Shown piece by piece: positions 40,345 through 49,011 of a stretch of DNA of 64,000 nt. Position numbers and translations under genes: made by a program. The stretch comes from Companilactobacillus halodurans. GTDB taxonomy: Bacteria > Bacillota > Bacilli > Lactobacillales > Lactobacillaceae. The notes below the pieces were generated by a model. It had not been told where the DNA came from and searched no databases. It saw only the letters and a program-made list of their open reading frames with translations. Where the stretch lies: assembly GCF_009600985.1 (NCBI RefSeq), contig NZ_VDFP01000002.1, forward strand, positions 62,001 to 126,000. Reading direction: 5' to 3'. How positions within the stretch are numbered: position 1 is the stretch's first letter; each line of letters begins with the position of its first letter.

Positions 40345-40355
40345 AATAAATTCAT

Positions 40356-40383
40356 GAGTTCAGTATATCTGAGCTCTTTTTTA
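40356..40383 (+). terminator. Terminator hairpin after the MDR oxidoreductase gene
   Basis: GAGTTCAG, loop TATAT, CTGAGCTC (one T-G pair), followed by six or more T. Confidence 0.8.
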
Positions 40384-40387
40384 ATAT

Positions 40388-41380
40388 TTAATTTTCTTCA
40401 TAACCATTGAGATGCTTTGACTTAAAATTCCAGGCATCAGTGATGACTTTTTGAACATCGTCATACTTTGGTTGCCACTTCAAAACAGTTCTAGCTTTAG
40501 TTGAGTCTGCAATCAAAGTACTTGGGTCGCCGGCACGTCTAGGACCAATTTTAGCAGGAATTTCTTTGCCAGTAGCTTTACGAGCAGCTTCCAAGATTTC
40601 TTTATTAGAGAAGCCATTGGATGAACCAAGATTGAAGACGTCGCTGTCATTGCCATCACGCAAGTATTCCATCGCTAGACGGTGAGCTTCAGCTAAATCT
40701 TCAACGTGGACGTAATCACGAACATTGGTACCATCTTTTGTGTCATAGTCGTCACCAAAAATCGTCAATTCGTCACGTTGTCCTGCAGCTACTTGAAGAA
40801 CAACTGGAATCAAGTGAGTTTCTGGATTATGGTCTTCACCGACACTCCCATCAGGCTTAGCACCACCGACATTGAAGTATCTTAAGGCAACAAACTTGAT
40901 GCCGTAAGCAACATCGCACCAGTGCATGATTTTTTCCATTGCTAACTTGCTTTCGCCATAAGGGTTAGTTGGAACTGTTGGATCAGTTTCCTTAATAGGA
41001 ATTTGTTTTGGCTCTCCATAAGTTGCGGCAGTTGAGGAGAAGACAATATGCTTAGTTCCAAAATTGTGCATAACTTGCAAGAGTGAAATCATTCCATAAG
41101 TGTTGTTATCGAAGTATTTCAATGGATCCTTCATTGATTCAGGAACGATAGAAAAGGCCGCAAAATGAATGACATCAGTGATATCTTCATTTTGGAATAA
41201 TTTAATCAAAAATTCTTTATCACGAACATCGCCTTGATAGAACTTGGCTTTTTCATTTATTGCTTGTTCGTGACCTGTTGATAGGTTATCTGCTACAATG
41301 ACGTCGTATCCCATTTCACATAAGTGGTCGACAGTATGTGAACCGATATATCCGGCACCACCTAAAACAAGAATGCTCAT
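40388..41380 (-). CDS. galE: UDP-glucose 4-epimerase
   Basis: GalE interconverts UDP-glucose and UDP-galactose with bound NAD. The 330-residue SDR-fold protein starts with [13 protein letters not shown] (NAD-binding), has the serine/threonine SST near 116-118, the catalytic Y141-x3-K145 pair in YGESK, and RYFNVGGA. No other gal genes are near, so it probably supplies sugar nucleotides for envelope polymers. ATG start with GGAGG 8 bases upstream; a TATAAT -10 lies at 41411-41416 on the minus strand. Confidence 0.96.
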   Translation of the reverse strand: MSILVLGGAGYIGSHTVDHLCEMGYDVIVADNLSTGHEQAINEKAKFYQGDVRDKEFLIKLFQNEDITDVIHFAAFSIVPESMKDPLKYFDNNTYGMISLLQVMHNFGTKHIVFSSTAATYGEPKQIPIKETDPTVPTNPYGESKLAMEKIMHWCDVAYGIKFVALRYFNVGGAKPDGSVGEDHNPETHLIPVVLQVAAGQRDELTIFGDDYDTKDGTNVRDYVHVEDLAEAHRLAMEYLRDGNDSDVFNLGSSNGFSNKEILEAARKATGKEIPAKIGPRRAGDPSTLIADSTKARTVLKWQPKYDDVQKVITDAWNFKSKHLNGYEEN

Positions 41381-41410
41381 AAAATTACCTCCAGATTCAT
41401 TTATAGGTTT

Positions 41411-41416
41411 ATTATA
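41411..41416 (-). promoter_or_regulatory. -10 element of galE
   Basis: A perfect TATAAT on the minus strand about 30 bases before the galE start; the -35 region is weak (CCTTTA at 17 bases). Confidence 0.5.
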
Positions 41417-41509
41417 ACTTACTTGACGAGTTTTAAAGGGAGTTAAATAATAGAAAAGTCGGAAAAATTTAAAACTTAACTTTTCTTTCGAGATAAGCTA
41501 GTATTAATT

Positions 41510-41515
41510 TATAAT
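41510..41515 (+). promoter_or_regulatory. -10 element of the sortase gene
   Basis: A perfect TATAAT 21 bases ahead of the sortase start, with only a weak -35-like TTTCGA at 18 bases. Confidence 0.45.
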
Positions 41516-41535
41516 GCAAAATTCATTGAAATGGA

Positions 41536-42204
41536 ATGAAAAAAATGAAGAAATTCTTTTCAATTTTTGGAACTGTCCTTTTACTTTTGATTGCATTAGT
41601 CTTGATTTTTAATCAGCCGATTAAAGAGTATGCGGTCAAACGAATCGCACAACGTAATTTAACAACTTTAACGGCAAAAAAAGCTAAGGCTAATTCCAAG
41701 AAGAGTGGACAGTTTGATTTTAGTAAGGTCAAACCAATTTCAGCTTCACAAGTTGCCAAAGCTTCAGTTAACAACGATGCAGCTGTGATTGGAAAAATGG
41801 CCGTTCCTTCAGTTGACCTTAAGCTACCAATCGTGGTTGGTTTAAGCGACAATGCGTTGTCAACTGGTGGTGGCACCATGAAAAAAAATCAAAAGATGGG
41901 TAAATCAAATTATGCACTGGCGGGTCATTATATGACTAATAAAGGTGCCTTGTTTTCACCCTTAGAAAATGCTCAAATTGGTGATTTAGCTTATATCACA
42001 AATATGAAACGAGTTTATACTTATAAGATTTATTATAAAAAAATTGTTCCCCCAACAGCGGTTTATTTATTGGATGATGTCAAAGATCAAAGTATTTTGA
42101 CATTGATTACTTGTGCTGATGGAGGGACCAATCGCTGGGCTTTACAGGGGTCGTTAGTAAGCAGTAAACCAGCTAATAAAAAGACTCTAGCAGTATTTTC
42201 TTAA
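41536..42204 (+). CDS. srtA: Sortase (class A type transpeptidase)
   Basis: A membrane-anchored cysteine transpeptidase that links LPxTG proteins to the cell wall. One N-terminal membrane helix (about 7-25) is followed by the beta-barrel domain with the catalytic triad H131 (ALAGHYM), C193 (TLITC) and R200 (GGTNRW). 222 residues is the usual length. No LPxTG substrate is encoded in this window. The start could be ATG 41536 or 41545; neither has a strong ribosome site. It is a single-gene unit with its own -10 and a likely terminator. Confidence 0.93.
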   Translation: MKKMKKFFSIFGTVLLLLIALVLIFNQPIKEYAVKRIAQRNLTTLTAKKAKANSKKSGQFDFSKVKPISASQVAKASVNNDAAVIGKMAVPSVDLKLPIVVGLSDNALSTGGGTMKKNQKMGKSNYALAGHYMTNKGALFSPLENAQIGDLAYITNMKRVYTYKIYYKKIVPPTAVYLLDDVKDQSILTLITCADGGTNRWALQGSLVSSKPANKKTLAVFS

Positions 42205-42208
42205 AGAT

Positions 42209-42274
42209 AGCTGAAAAGTTTTGAAAATCGATTTACGAAATTAATAGTAAATGATCTTTCAAGGCTTTTTTTTT
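42209..42274 (+). terminator. Probable terminator after the sortase gene
   Basis: AGCTGAAAAG pairs imperfectly with CTTTCAAGGCT, enclosing the perfect inner stem ATTTAC/GTAAAT; nine T follow. Confidence 0.5.
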
Positions 42275-42289
42275 ACGTTTGAAGATTGC

Positions 42290-42295
42290 TATAAT
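42290..42295 (+). promoter_or_regulatory. -10 element of recJ
   Basis: A perfect TATAAT directly after the T-run of the sortase terminator. If real, transcription starts near 42302, which rules out the in-frame ATG at 42279 as the recJ start. Confidence 0.5.
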
Positions 42296-42320
42296 TAGTA
42301 AGTTGTTAGTAGGTGATGGA

Positions 42321-44630
42321 TTGACATTAATAAATTGGGAAAAGCGTAAAAATCCCACAAAAGAAGAAATAACTAAATTTGCTCAAGAGAAGAAACTGAC
42401 ACCTTTAGTTTCAGAGTTACTCTTAGAGCGTGATATCACAAAAACAGTCGACATCGAATCGTATTTGCACAGCAATGCGGATGAATTACAAGATCCCTTT
42501 GGCTTGCACGATATGGATAAAGCGCTAGATTTAATCGATCAAGCAGTTGAATCGCAAGCTAAAATTGCAATTTATGGCGATTACGATGCTGATGGCGTTA
42601 CCAGTACCTCAATTATGAAATTGACTTTGCAAAAATTAGGCAACAAGCCGATTTTTTATATTCCTGACCGTTTTAAGGATGGCTACGGGCCTAATTTAGA
42701 ACGTTATAAGTTTTTAGCTGACCAGGGCATCGATTTATTAATAACGGTCGACAACGGAGTTAGTGGAAAAGATGAAATCAAATACTTGAAGGATCGTGGC
42801 GTGAAGGTGATTGTGACGGACCACCATGATTTGCCAGAAGAATTGCCAGAAGCCGATGCAATCGTTCATCCAAGCATTCCAGGTTCTGAATACATCTGTC
42901 CATACTTATCAGGGGCTGGTGTGGCTTTTAAGATTGCTGACGCTCTGTTAGGAGACGAAGCATTGGAGCTGATTGACTTGGCTGCCATTGGTACTGTGGC
43001 TGATTCTGTGGCTTTAAAGGGCGAGAATCGGGTCATTGTAACTGAAGGTTTGAAACAGATGAAACAAAATCATCACGTCGGTCTCAGTGCAATGTTGAAA
43101 AAATGTAAAATTAAGGCTAGTTCTGTTAGTGAAGAAGATATTGGCTTTAAAATTGCTCCACGAATCAATGCTTTAGGACGTTTGGAGAATGCCTCATCTG
43201 GCGTTGAATTATTGACGACTGGGGATGCCTCCTTTGCCAAAGAAATCGTTGATGAAACAGAAGAGATTAATTCCAGACGTCAAGAATTAGTTGCCGCAGC
43301 TTTTGCTGATGCCCAGTCACAAATTGCTGACCAAAAAGATAACGGCGTCTTAGTATTAAAAGGCAATAATTGGCATCAGGGCGTTTTGGGAATCGTCGCT
43401 AGTAAGGCGATGGATCAAGAAAATAAGCCCGTCTTAGCCACGCAATTTGACGAGAACAGTCAAGTTATGAAAGGTTCTGGTCGCAGTCCTGAAGGATTCA
43501 ATCTTTTTACAGCTCTAAATTCTCATCGAGATTTATTCACGAGTTTTGGGGGACATGCCCAAGCCTGTGGTTTTTCGATTGAAGAGAGTAAATTGGATGA
43601 ATTAACGAAGCTAGTTCAAGCACAACCAAAGAAACAAGATTTTGATCCAAAGGCACCTATTGTTAAAAAGTATGACTTGGATTTAAAGGTCAGTGACTTG
43701 AACTTTGACTTAATAAAAGAGATTCAACAATTAGCTCCCTTTGGGATGGGTAATCCTAAACCCGTTTTGAAATTGAGCAATGTCAGTTTAGAACAAGCAC
43801 GGTCAATTGGAAAAGATGCCACGCATTTGAAAACGATGGTGGCCGATAATGGTCATCAGGTTGGTGCAATCGGATTTTCGATGTTTAGTCAGTATCAAAA
43901 TCTTAATTCTGATATTTGCGATGTTTACGGTGAACTGGGAATCAACGAATGGGCTGGACGAAAAAATCTCCAGTTAATGCTAGATGATTTTCAAGTTTCT
44001 CCAAAAGCTCAAAAGATTGGCGAATTGAAGAAAGTTTACTTGGATTATCGTAATAAACGTTTATCTGCTAGTGTTTTAGACCACTTCGATGACATTGTTT
44101 TCTTCAATGATGTTTACTATGAAGCAGCTAAGCGTTCTAACGTTAAGGCTAAATTGATTCACTACAATGAAAAGTGTGATGGGAATAATGTTTTGATTTA
44201 TGACCGCCCACATAATTTGGACTTGTTCAAAGAATTTATTAAAAATAATAAGACGCAACACACAGCGCTATTTTTCCACACGGATTTGACGCAAAGATAC
44301 TTGGAACCTGATATGGCAAAGATGAAAACGTTATTGAAATATTTATACTCCCATCCTGATATCAAAGCTGATGGCATGGATTTGGTCGCGAAATATTTAG
44401 AAATGCAAAAAAATGACGTTGATTTCTATTTAAAAGTGTTTTTTGAGTTAAATTTTGTTAAAATGGTAAATGGCTTTGTTGAAAAGGCTAATGCTTCACA
44501 ACAACGCGAATTGATTGAATCTCCGACTTACTTGAAGAGATTGAAACGCAATGATGTAGAAAAAATATTAATTGAATCCAACTTTGACGATCTCTTGTCT
44601 TGGATAAGTGATTATGATTGCCATTGTTAG
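42321..44630 (+). CDS. recJ: Single-stranded-DNA-specific exonuclease RecJ
   Basis: RecJ degrades ssDNA 5'-3' in repair and recombination. The DHH phosphoesterase motifs are clear: IYGDYDADGVTS, TVDNGVSG, VTDHHDLPE and the DHHA1 motif with GFGGHAQACG-like SFGGHAQACGFSI. The OB domain and a Firmicute-type C-terminal extension follow, total 769 residues. I choose TTG 42321 after GTAGGTGATGG because the first in-frame ATG (42279) overlaps the TATAAT at 42290. apt follows at 21 bases, the standard recJ-apt pair. Confidence 0.95.
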   Translation: MTLINWEKRKNPTKEEITKFAQEKKLTPLVSELLLERDITKTVDIESYLHSNADELQDPFGLHDMDKALDLIDQAVESQAKIAIYGDYDADGVTSTSIMKLTLQKLGNKPIFYIPDRFKDGYGPNLERYKFLADQGIDLLITVDNGVSGKDEIKYLKDRGVKVIVTDHHDLPEELPEADAIVHPSIPGSEYICPYLSGAGVAFKIADALLGDEALELIDLAAIGTVADSVALKGENRVIVTEGLKQMKQNHHVGLSAMLKKCKIKASSVSEEDIGFKIAPRINALGRLENASSGVELLTTGDASFAKEIVDETEEINSRRQELVAAAFADAQSQIADQKDNGVLVLKGNNWHQGVLGIVASKAMDQENKPVLATQFDENSQVMKGSGRSPEGFNLFTALNSHRDLFTSFGGHAQACGFSIEESKLDELTKLVQAQPKKQDFDPKAPIVKKYDLDLKVSDLNFDLIKEIQQLAPFGMGNPKPVLKLSNVSLEQARSIGKDATHLKTMVADNGHQVGAIGFSMFSQYQNLNSDICDVYGELGINEWAGRKNLQLMLDDFQVSPKAQKIGELKKVYLDYRNKRLSASVLDHFDDIVFFNDVYYEAAKRSNVKAKLIHYNEKCDGNNVLIYDRPHNLDLFKEFIKNNKTQHTALFFHTDLTQRYLEPDMAKMKTLLKYLYSHPDIKADGMDLVAKYLEMQKNDVDFYLKVFFELNFVKMVNGFVEKANASQQRELIESPTYLKRLKRNDVEKILIESNFDDLLSWISDYDCHC

Positions 44631-44651
44631 ATTGAATGGGGAATTTAAAAA

Positions 44652-45170
44652 ATGGATATTGATTTTAAGAAATATGTAGCTAATGTTCAAGATTTTCCAG
44701 AACCTGGTGTACTATTTCGAGATATTTCACCATTGATGGCTGATGGTAAAGCTTACGCTGCCGCAACTGATGAGATTGTTAAATATGCCAAGAGTCGTGG
44801 TGCAGAAATGATTGCTGGACCTGAAGCTCGAGGATTTATCGTAGGCTGCCCAGTTGCTTATAAGATGGGAATCGGTTTTGCACCTGCTCGTAAAAAGGGC
44901 AAGTTGCCTCGTGAAACCGTCTCAGTTACTTACGATCTAGAATATGGCCAAGGGTCTTTGTACATGCAAAAAGATGCAATCAAACCAGGTCAAAAAGTTT
45001 TAGTTGTTGATGATTTGATGGCAACTGGTGGCACATTGGCTGCAACAATCGATTTGATTGAGAAATTAGGCGGTATCGTAGTAGGTACGGCTTTCTTAAT
45101 TGAATTAACGGATTTACACGGTCGTGATAAAATAAAAGGGTACGACATGTTTACTCTTATGCAATATTAA
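44652..45170 (+). CDS. apt: Adenine phosphoribosyltransferase
   Basis: Apt salvages adenine to AMP using PRPP. The 172 residues include [15 protein letters not shown], the adenine-binding [11 protein letters not shown] and the PRPP loop [13 protein letters not shown] at 116-128. Full length. It follows recJ. Downstream, CTTGAA-GCGA-TTCAAG (45182-45197) forms a small GNRA hairpin without T-run before the tRNA-Ser. Confidence 0.97.
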   Translation: MDIDFKKYVANVQDFPEPGVLFRDISPLMADGKAYAAATDEIVKYAKSRGAEMIAGPEARGFIVGCPVAYKMGIGFAPARKKGKLPRETVSVTYDLEYGQGSLYMQKDAIKPGQKVLVVDDLMATGGTLAATIDLIEKLGGIVVGTAFLIELTDLHGRDKIKGYDMFTLMQY

Positions 45171-45207
45171 TTTAAAATAGACTTGAAGCGATTCAAGCCT
45201 TATCTAT

Positions 45208-45297
45208 GGAGAGTTGGCAGAGTGGTAATGCATCGGACTCGAAATCCGACGAACCCGTCTTATAACGGGCGCGCAGGTTCAAATCCTGTACTCTCCT
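45208..45297 (+). tRNA. tRNA-Ser (anticodon CGA)
   Basis: Acceptor stem GGAGAGT/ACTCTCC, anticodon stem TCGGA/TCCGA with loop CTCGAAA (anticodon CGA, reads UCG), a long variable arm with stem CCCGT/ACGGG typical of serine tRNAs, and T arm GCAGG TTCAAAT CCTGT. No CCA is encoded; the base after the acceptor stem is T where most serine tRNAs have G. It lies 37 bases after apt and is probably read from the upstream promoter, ending at the terminator at 45330. Confidence 0.96.
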
Positions 45298-45329
45298 TTA
45301 TTAGAACAAAAGTTTTCATATATATGAAT

Positions 45330-45363
45330 ATAGGAATGCTGTTAAATCAGCATTCCTATTTTT
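45330..45363. terminator. Rho-independent terminator after tRNA-Ser
   Basis: ATAGGAATGCTG pairs perfectly with CAGCATTCCTAT over 12 bp; a run of five T follows. Confidence 0.93.
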
Positions 45364-45438
45364 GTATGAAATTTAAATTTTTTTAGCAATAAGGGTAGAC
45401 ATGGCCGTATCTTTTACACTTATAGTTTATCTTTCTAT

Positions 45439-45600
45439 TTAGAACAAAGCTAAATATAAACCAACCAGTAGGGCAATGATATACATGCCTAATTTTCCAG
45501 ATAATATTTTTGTGCCGAATTCTTTAGAATTACTGATAAAACCTACTATTGCTACGATGACTAAGAGTACTAACCCCCAACCTAGTAGTCTGATGATCAT
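45439..45600 (-). CDS. Small single- or two-helix membrane protein (53 residues)
   Basis: A short gene on the minus strand. The product begins MIIRLLGWGLVLLVIVAIVG, giving one hydrophobic helix (about 5-22), has a polar middle (SNSKEFGTKILSGKLG) and a second hydrophobic stretch (MYIIALLVGLYLALF, 39-53). It starts at ATG 45600 with AAAGGGAG 9 bases upstream and ends TAA, so it is a well-formed small gene and not a random frame. I do not recognise a family. It lies alone between the tRNA terminator and the LacI-type gene. Confidence 0.7.
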   Translation of the reverse strand: MIIRLLGWGLVLLVIVAIVGFISNSKEFGTKILSGKLGMYIIALLVGLYLALF

Positions 45601-45730
45601 AAATAAATCTCCCTTTAATGTGGTTTCAGCTTTTAATGTCTTCAGATGTTGGACGTGTAATTTAAAAATAATACAATTTTGAGCCTTTACTAAATACTTG
45701 TTTAGTTTATAGAGAAAGTTTCTTACATAT

Positions 45731-45778
45731 CTAAAATGACCCTTTGAGAGAGTTCGTTAGAACCCATAATCATTTTAG
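45731..45778 (-). terminator. Structured 3' end of the LacI-type gene
   Basis: CTAAAATGA (45731-45739) and TCATTTTAG (45770-45778) pair perfectly, with an inner GGGTTC/GAACTC stem. It lies directly after the stop codon of the minus-strand regulator but lacks a clear T-run. Confidence 0.45.
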
Positions 45779-45779
45779 T

Positions 45780-46745
45780 TTAGGTAGTTTCTCTACCAAT
45801 CAACTCGGTTTTTAGGAATAGATGGTTTCTTTTATGATTGCTACTTCGCAATAATTCCACAGCTGAATATCCTTCTTGAAACTTTGGCTGATTGATTGTT
45901 GTCAAAGATGGACTAATGATTTTGGATATTATTGTGTTGTCAAAACCAATAATAGAAACGTCTTCTGGAATTTTCAATTTGAATTTTCGTGCGGCTGATA
46001 TAACAGCTGCCCCGAGTGTATCTGAAACACAGAAAAAAGCATTGGGACGATCAGAGGAATTTAACATTTGAGAAACTATTGGGTAGGCAATGTCATAACT
46101 TATTGAAGGCAGAGAAATACACCATTTAGGATTGAATAAAATGTTATGTTCTTTTAATGAACTTTTAAATCCTCGTAAACGTTCTTTAGAATACTTGAAG
46201 TCCGTTGGACCATTTAAAATGGCAATTTTATTCTTCCCAGAAAAAATCAGCTCATTAGTGGCTTTTTTAGCAGCTTCAAAGTCATCAACAGAAACGGAAG
46301 GAATATTCGATTCAATATTATATTCGCAACATTGAATAACTCTCGTATGTTTAGATAGCATATTTAATAAAGAGGTTGGCAATAGGTTTAACAAAATGAT
46401 TCCATAAACATTTGAGGTATCTAAGAAATTGATGAATCCTTCGATGGTTTCTTTAGAAATTTCAGTTTGGTCGATAAGGATTCTAAAGTTGTTTGCAGTG
46501 GCAGAAGCTTTAGATCCTTCAAGTATTTCCGAGTAGAAGATATTTGTCAGCTCAGGAACATTTACAATAATTAAATCTTTTTTCTTATTATTTTTTATTG
46601 AATTAAATTTAAGATTATCAATTGCTTCATCAACTTTTTGAGCAGTATCAGTATTTACTTTAGAGCGATGATTTAAGACTCTGGAAACAGTGGAGGGCGA
46701 AACATTTGCTTCTTTTGCCACTTGGTAAGCATTAATTTTAGCCAT
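45780..46745 (-). CDS. LacI-family transcriptional regulator
   Basis: A 321-residue repressor. The N-terminal helix-turn-helix and hinge are classical: NAYQVAKEANVSPSTVSRVLNH, then a periplasmic-binding-protein-like core (about 55-320) with GNTIISKIISPSLTTINQP-type ending (IIGFDNTIISKI). Ligand is presumably a sugar handled by the divergent genes. ATG 46745 has GGAGG 8 bases upstream; the extra five in-frame codons to 46760 overlap that site. It is divergent from the dehydrogenase/transporter/isomerase operon, which it most likely controls. Confidence 0.93.
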   Translation of the reverse strand: MAKINAYQVAKEANVSPSTVSRVLNHRSKVNTDTAQKVDEAIDNLKFNSIKNNKKKDLIIVNVPELTNIFYSEILEGSKASATANNFRILIDQTEISKETIEGFINFLDTSNVYGIILLNLLPTSLLNMLSKHTRVIQCCEYNIESNIPSVSVDDFEAAKKATNELIFSGKNKIAILNGPTDFKYSKERLRGFKSSLKEHNILFNPKWCISLPSISYDIAYPIVSQMLNSSDRPNAFFCVSDTLGAAVISAARKFKLKIPEDVSIIGFDNTIISKIISPSLTTINQPKFQEGYSAVELLRSSNHKRNHLFLKTELIGRETT

Positions 46746-46813
46746 TAATTTGACCTCCAAAAAAATTGCTAATTATTTCAAAAAATTTCATAAATTATAA
46801 ATATCATAACATT

Positions 46814-46829
46814 GTGAAAAAACGGTTTC
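46814..46829. promoter_or_regulatory. LacI/CcpA-type operator between lacI-type and Gfo/Idh genes
   Basis: TGAAAAAACGGTTTCA is built around a central CG with A-rich and T-rich flanks; it fits the cre consensus only at 12 of 14 positions, so it is more likely a site for the local LacI-family regulator. Confidence 0.45.
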
Positions 46830-46913
46830 AATATCATATTAATACTGACTTTAACTTAACAATACATTTATAAGCTAAATGAAATATTTCAAGTTTTTCA
46901 GTAATTATTGAAA

Positions 46914-46927
46914 TGTAAGCGGTTATA
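46914..46927 (+). promoter_or_regulatory. CcpA-type cre box before the Gfo/Idh operon
   Basis: TGTAAGCGGTTATA matches TGWAARCGNTWNCW at 13 of 14 positions. It lies about 45-60 bases before the start codon, where it could block transcription initiation. LacI-family operators look similar, so this could serve the divergent regulator. Confidence 0.6.
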
Positions 46928-46972
46928 AAATAAGATTAATTTTGTTGAATTAAGAGAAAGTTGAGGAGAAAA

Positions 46973-48028
46973 ATGGAGAAAAAAGTAATTAATGTTGGAA
47001 TTATCGGGTGTGGTCGTATTGCTCAAACTAGACATATTCCAGAATATGCATCTAATGAGAATGCTAATATTGTTGGATATTTTGATTTTAATGAGGATCG
47101 TGCTAAAGAAATTGCAAAAAAATTTGGAGGCAAAGTTTATGCTTCAGTCGATCAAATGCTAGCAGATTCAAATATTGATGCTGTCAGCGTTTGTGTGACT
47201 AATTCCGCTCATGCATCTGTTTCTATCAAAGCATTAAATGCTGGGAAAAATGTTCTTTGCGAAAAGCCAATGGCAACAAGTCTTGAAGAAAGCGAGGCCA
47301 TGGTTAAAGCAGCAGAAGATAATCACAAGACACTGATGATTGATCAAAATCAACGTTTTGCAAAATCGCATGTTTACGCTAAGAAACTCTTAAAAGAAGG
47401 TCAAATTGGAAAAGTTTTAACTTTTAAATCAAACTTCGGACATGGTGGCCCAGAAACATGGAGCGTTGATGGTGGTCCCAATACTTGGTTTTTCGATAAA
47501 AATAAGTCCAAATACGGTGCTATTTTTGATTTAGGAGTGCATAAGATTGATTTGATTCAATATCTTCTGGAGAGCACAGTCAAAGATGTTACAGCTAAAT
47601 TGGCAACTTTAGATAAAAAAGATTCCCAAGGTAATTTAATTGGCGTGGACGATAATGCCATCAGTATTTATGAACTTGAAAATGGTGCTTTAGGGACTGT
47701 CACATCAAGTTGGACATATTATGGTGAAGAAGACAATTCTACTATTATTTATGGAACTAAAGGGATTATGAAAATTTATGATGACCCCAAATATTCAATC
47801 AAAGTAATTTTAAAGGACGGTGGAGAAATTTTATACAACATCGATCAGATTCAAACAAATAATAACCAAACTAAGTCAGGCGTAATGGATGAGTTTATTT
47901 CATCGTTAGTTGAAGACAGAGAACCCAGTTCAGATTCTGGCTCAGTAATCAATACAATGCGTGCAATTTTTGCAAGTATTGAATCAAGCAAAACAGGTAA
48001 GAATATTGTAATAAATAAAAATAATTAA
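46973..48028 (+). CDS. Gfo/Idh/MocA-family NAD(P)-dependent dehydrogenase
   Basis: A 351-residue two-domain oxidoreductase. The Rossmann domain starts VINVGIIGCGRIAQTRH; the signature EKP with likely catalytic K98 is in NVLCEKPMAT; the C-terminal beta-sheet domain carries FDLGVHKIDLIQYLL, the Asp/His motif of the family. Members oxidise sugars, inositol or sugar derivatives at a hydroxyl group; the exact substrate cannot be read. ATG 46973 follows GAGGAG. It heads an operon with a sugar transporter and an isomerase. Confidence 0.9.
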   Translation: MEKKVINVGIIGCGRIAQTRHIPEYASNENANIVGYFDFNEDRAKEIAKKFGGKVYASVDQMLADSNIDAVSVCVTNSAHASVSIKALNAGKNVLCEKPMATSLEESEAMVKAAEDNHKTLMIDQNQRFAKSHVYAKKLLKEGQIGKVLTFKSNFGHGGPETWSVDGGPNTWFFDKNKSKYGAIFDLGVHKIDLIQYLLESTVKDVTAKLATLDKKDSQGNLIGVDDNAISIYELENGALGTVTSSWTYYGEEDNSTIIYGTKGIMKIYDDPKYSIKVILKDGGEILYNIDQIQTNNNQTKSGVMDEFISSLVEDREPSSDSGSVINTMRAIFASIESSKTGKNIVINKNN

Positions 48029-48044
48029 AAATGAGGGATGAAGA

Positions 48045-48995
48045 ATGGCTATTTTAATCGCATTAATTCCGTCGCTTTGTTGGGGATCCATTGGATTATT
48101 TTCTACAAAATTTGGAGGCAATTCGTCGCAACAAACCCTTGGTTTGACATTTGGCGGCTTGATCTTTGGACTTCTGACTTACTTTTTCTGGGTTATTCCA
48201 CATGGTTACGTAATGAATAGCAAGATTATTATAATTGGTCTTATTTCGGGTATTTTATGGACCGTGGGACAAGGATTTCAATTTGTAGCTATCAAGTCTA
48301 TGGGAGTCTCAAGAGCAGTTCCATTATCAATGACAAGTCAAATTGTCGGGAATGCATTACTTGGTGCTGCAATTTTAGGAGAATGGCAAACTGTTCAAAC
48401 TTGGATTGTAGGCATCATCGGAATCATTTTAATTGTTATTGGTGCTTTTTGGATTCAAACAAAAGAAAAAAGTTACTCAGACTCAGAAAAGAGCAGTTCA
48501 TTGAGCGGATATATTCCATTAATTTTTTCTACATTAGGATTTATGGGCTATTTTATTGCTCCTAAATTGCTTCAGCGTTGGCTCAATGTTTCCAGTGCTG
48601 TTATAAATGCGGATAATGGTGTTCAATACATGATTGCTATTATTTTTCCACAATCAATCGGGATGGTAATAGGCGGCTTCTTATTTGTATATTTGATTAC
48701 GCATGAAACGAAGAACATGTTTGATATTTCGACGCTTAAAAATTGTATTACCGGGTTTATTTGGGCCATTGGTAATGTGGCATTATTTGTTTCTATTGCT
48801 AATCCTAATTTGGGCCAGGCTGTTTCATCAACTCTTAGTTCCTTAGGATTTATTGTTGGAGCCTTTGGTGGGATTTTTCTACTGCATGAAACAAAGACGC
48901 ATCATCAAATGAAATTAATCACCGCTGGTACGGTGGTTGCAGTTTTAGGTGCTGTTGTAATGAGTAATTTAAGTTATTTTGCTCAAATTCTTTAA
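48045..48995 (+). CDS. GRP-family (GlcU/RbsU-type) sugar transporter
   Basis: A 316-residue membrane protein with about ten helices of the DMT superfamily. N-terminal MAILIALIPSLCWGSIGLFS and the repeats GLTFGGLIFGL, LWTVGQGFQFVAIKSMGVS and WAIGNVALFVSIANPNLGQA in two parts are typical of the glucose/ribose uptake family, which uses proton symport. Slightly longer than the usual 285-300. Start ATG 48045 has AGGG 8 bases upstream. Located between the dehydrogenase and the isomerase, so it probably brings in their substrate unphosphorylated. Confidence 0.88.
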   Translation: MAILIALIPSLCWGSIGLFSTKFGGNSSQQTLGLTFGGLIFGLLTYFFWVIPHGYVMNSKIIIIGLISGILWTVGQGFQFVAIKSMGVSRAVPLSMTSQIVGNALLGAAILGEWQTVQTWIVGIIGIILIVIGAFWIQTKEKSYSDSEKSSSLSGYIPLIFSTLGFMGYFIAPKLLQRWLNVSSAVINADNGVQYMIAIIFPQSIGMVIGGFLFVYLITHETKNMFDISTLKNCITGFIWAIGNVALFVSIANPNLGQAVSSTLSSLGFIVGAFGGIFLLHETKTHHQMKLITAGTVVAVLGAVVMSNLSYFAQIL

Positions 48996-49011
48996 TAGAA
49001 AGGAAATAATT

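Noticed and set aside
45183-45386. 67-codon frame across the tRNA-Ser and its terminator
   Set aside because: It covers a clear tRNA and a terminator hairpin, so it cannot be a normal gene.
45476-45682. 68-codon plus-strand frame opposite the small membrane protein gene
   Set aside because: No ribosome site and a non-membrane, Pro/Asn-rich product; the minus-strand frame has a good site and a sensible protein.
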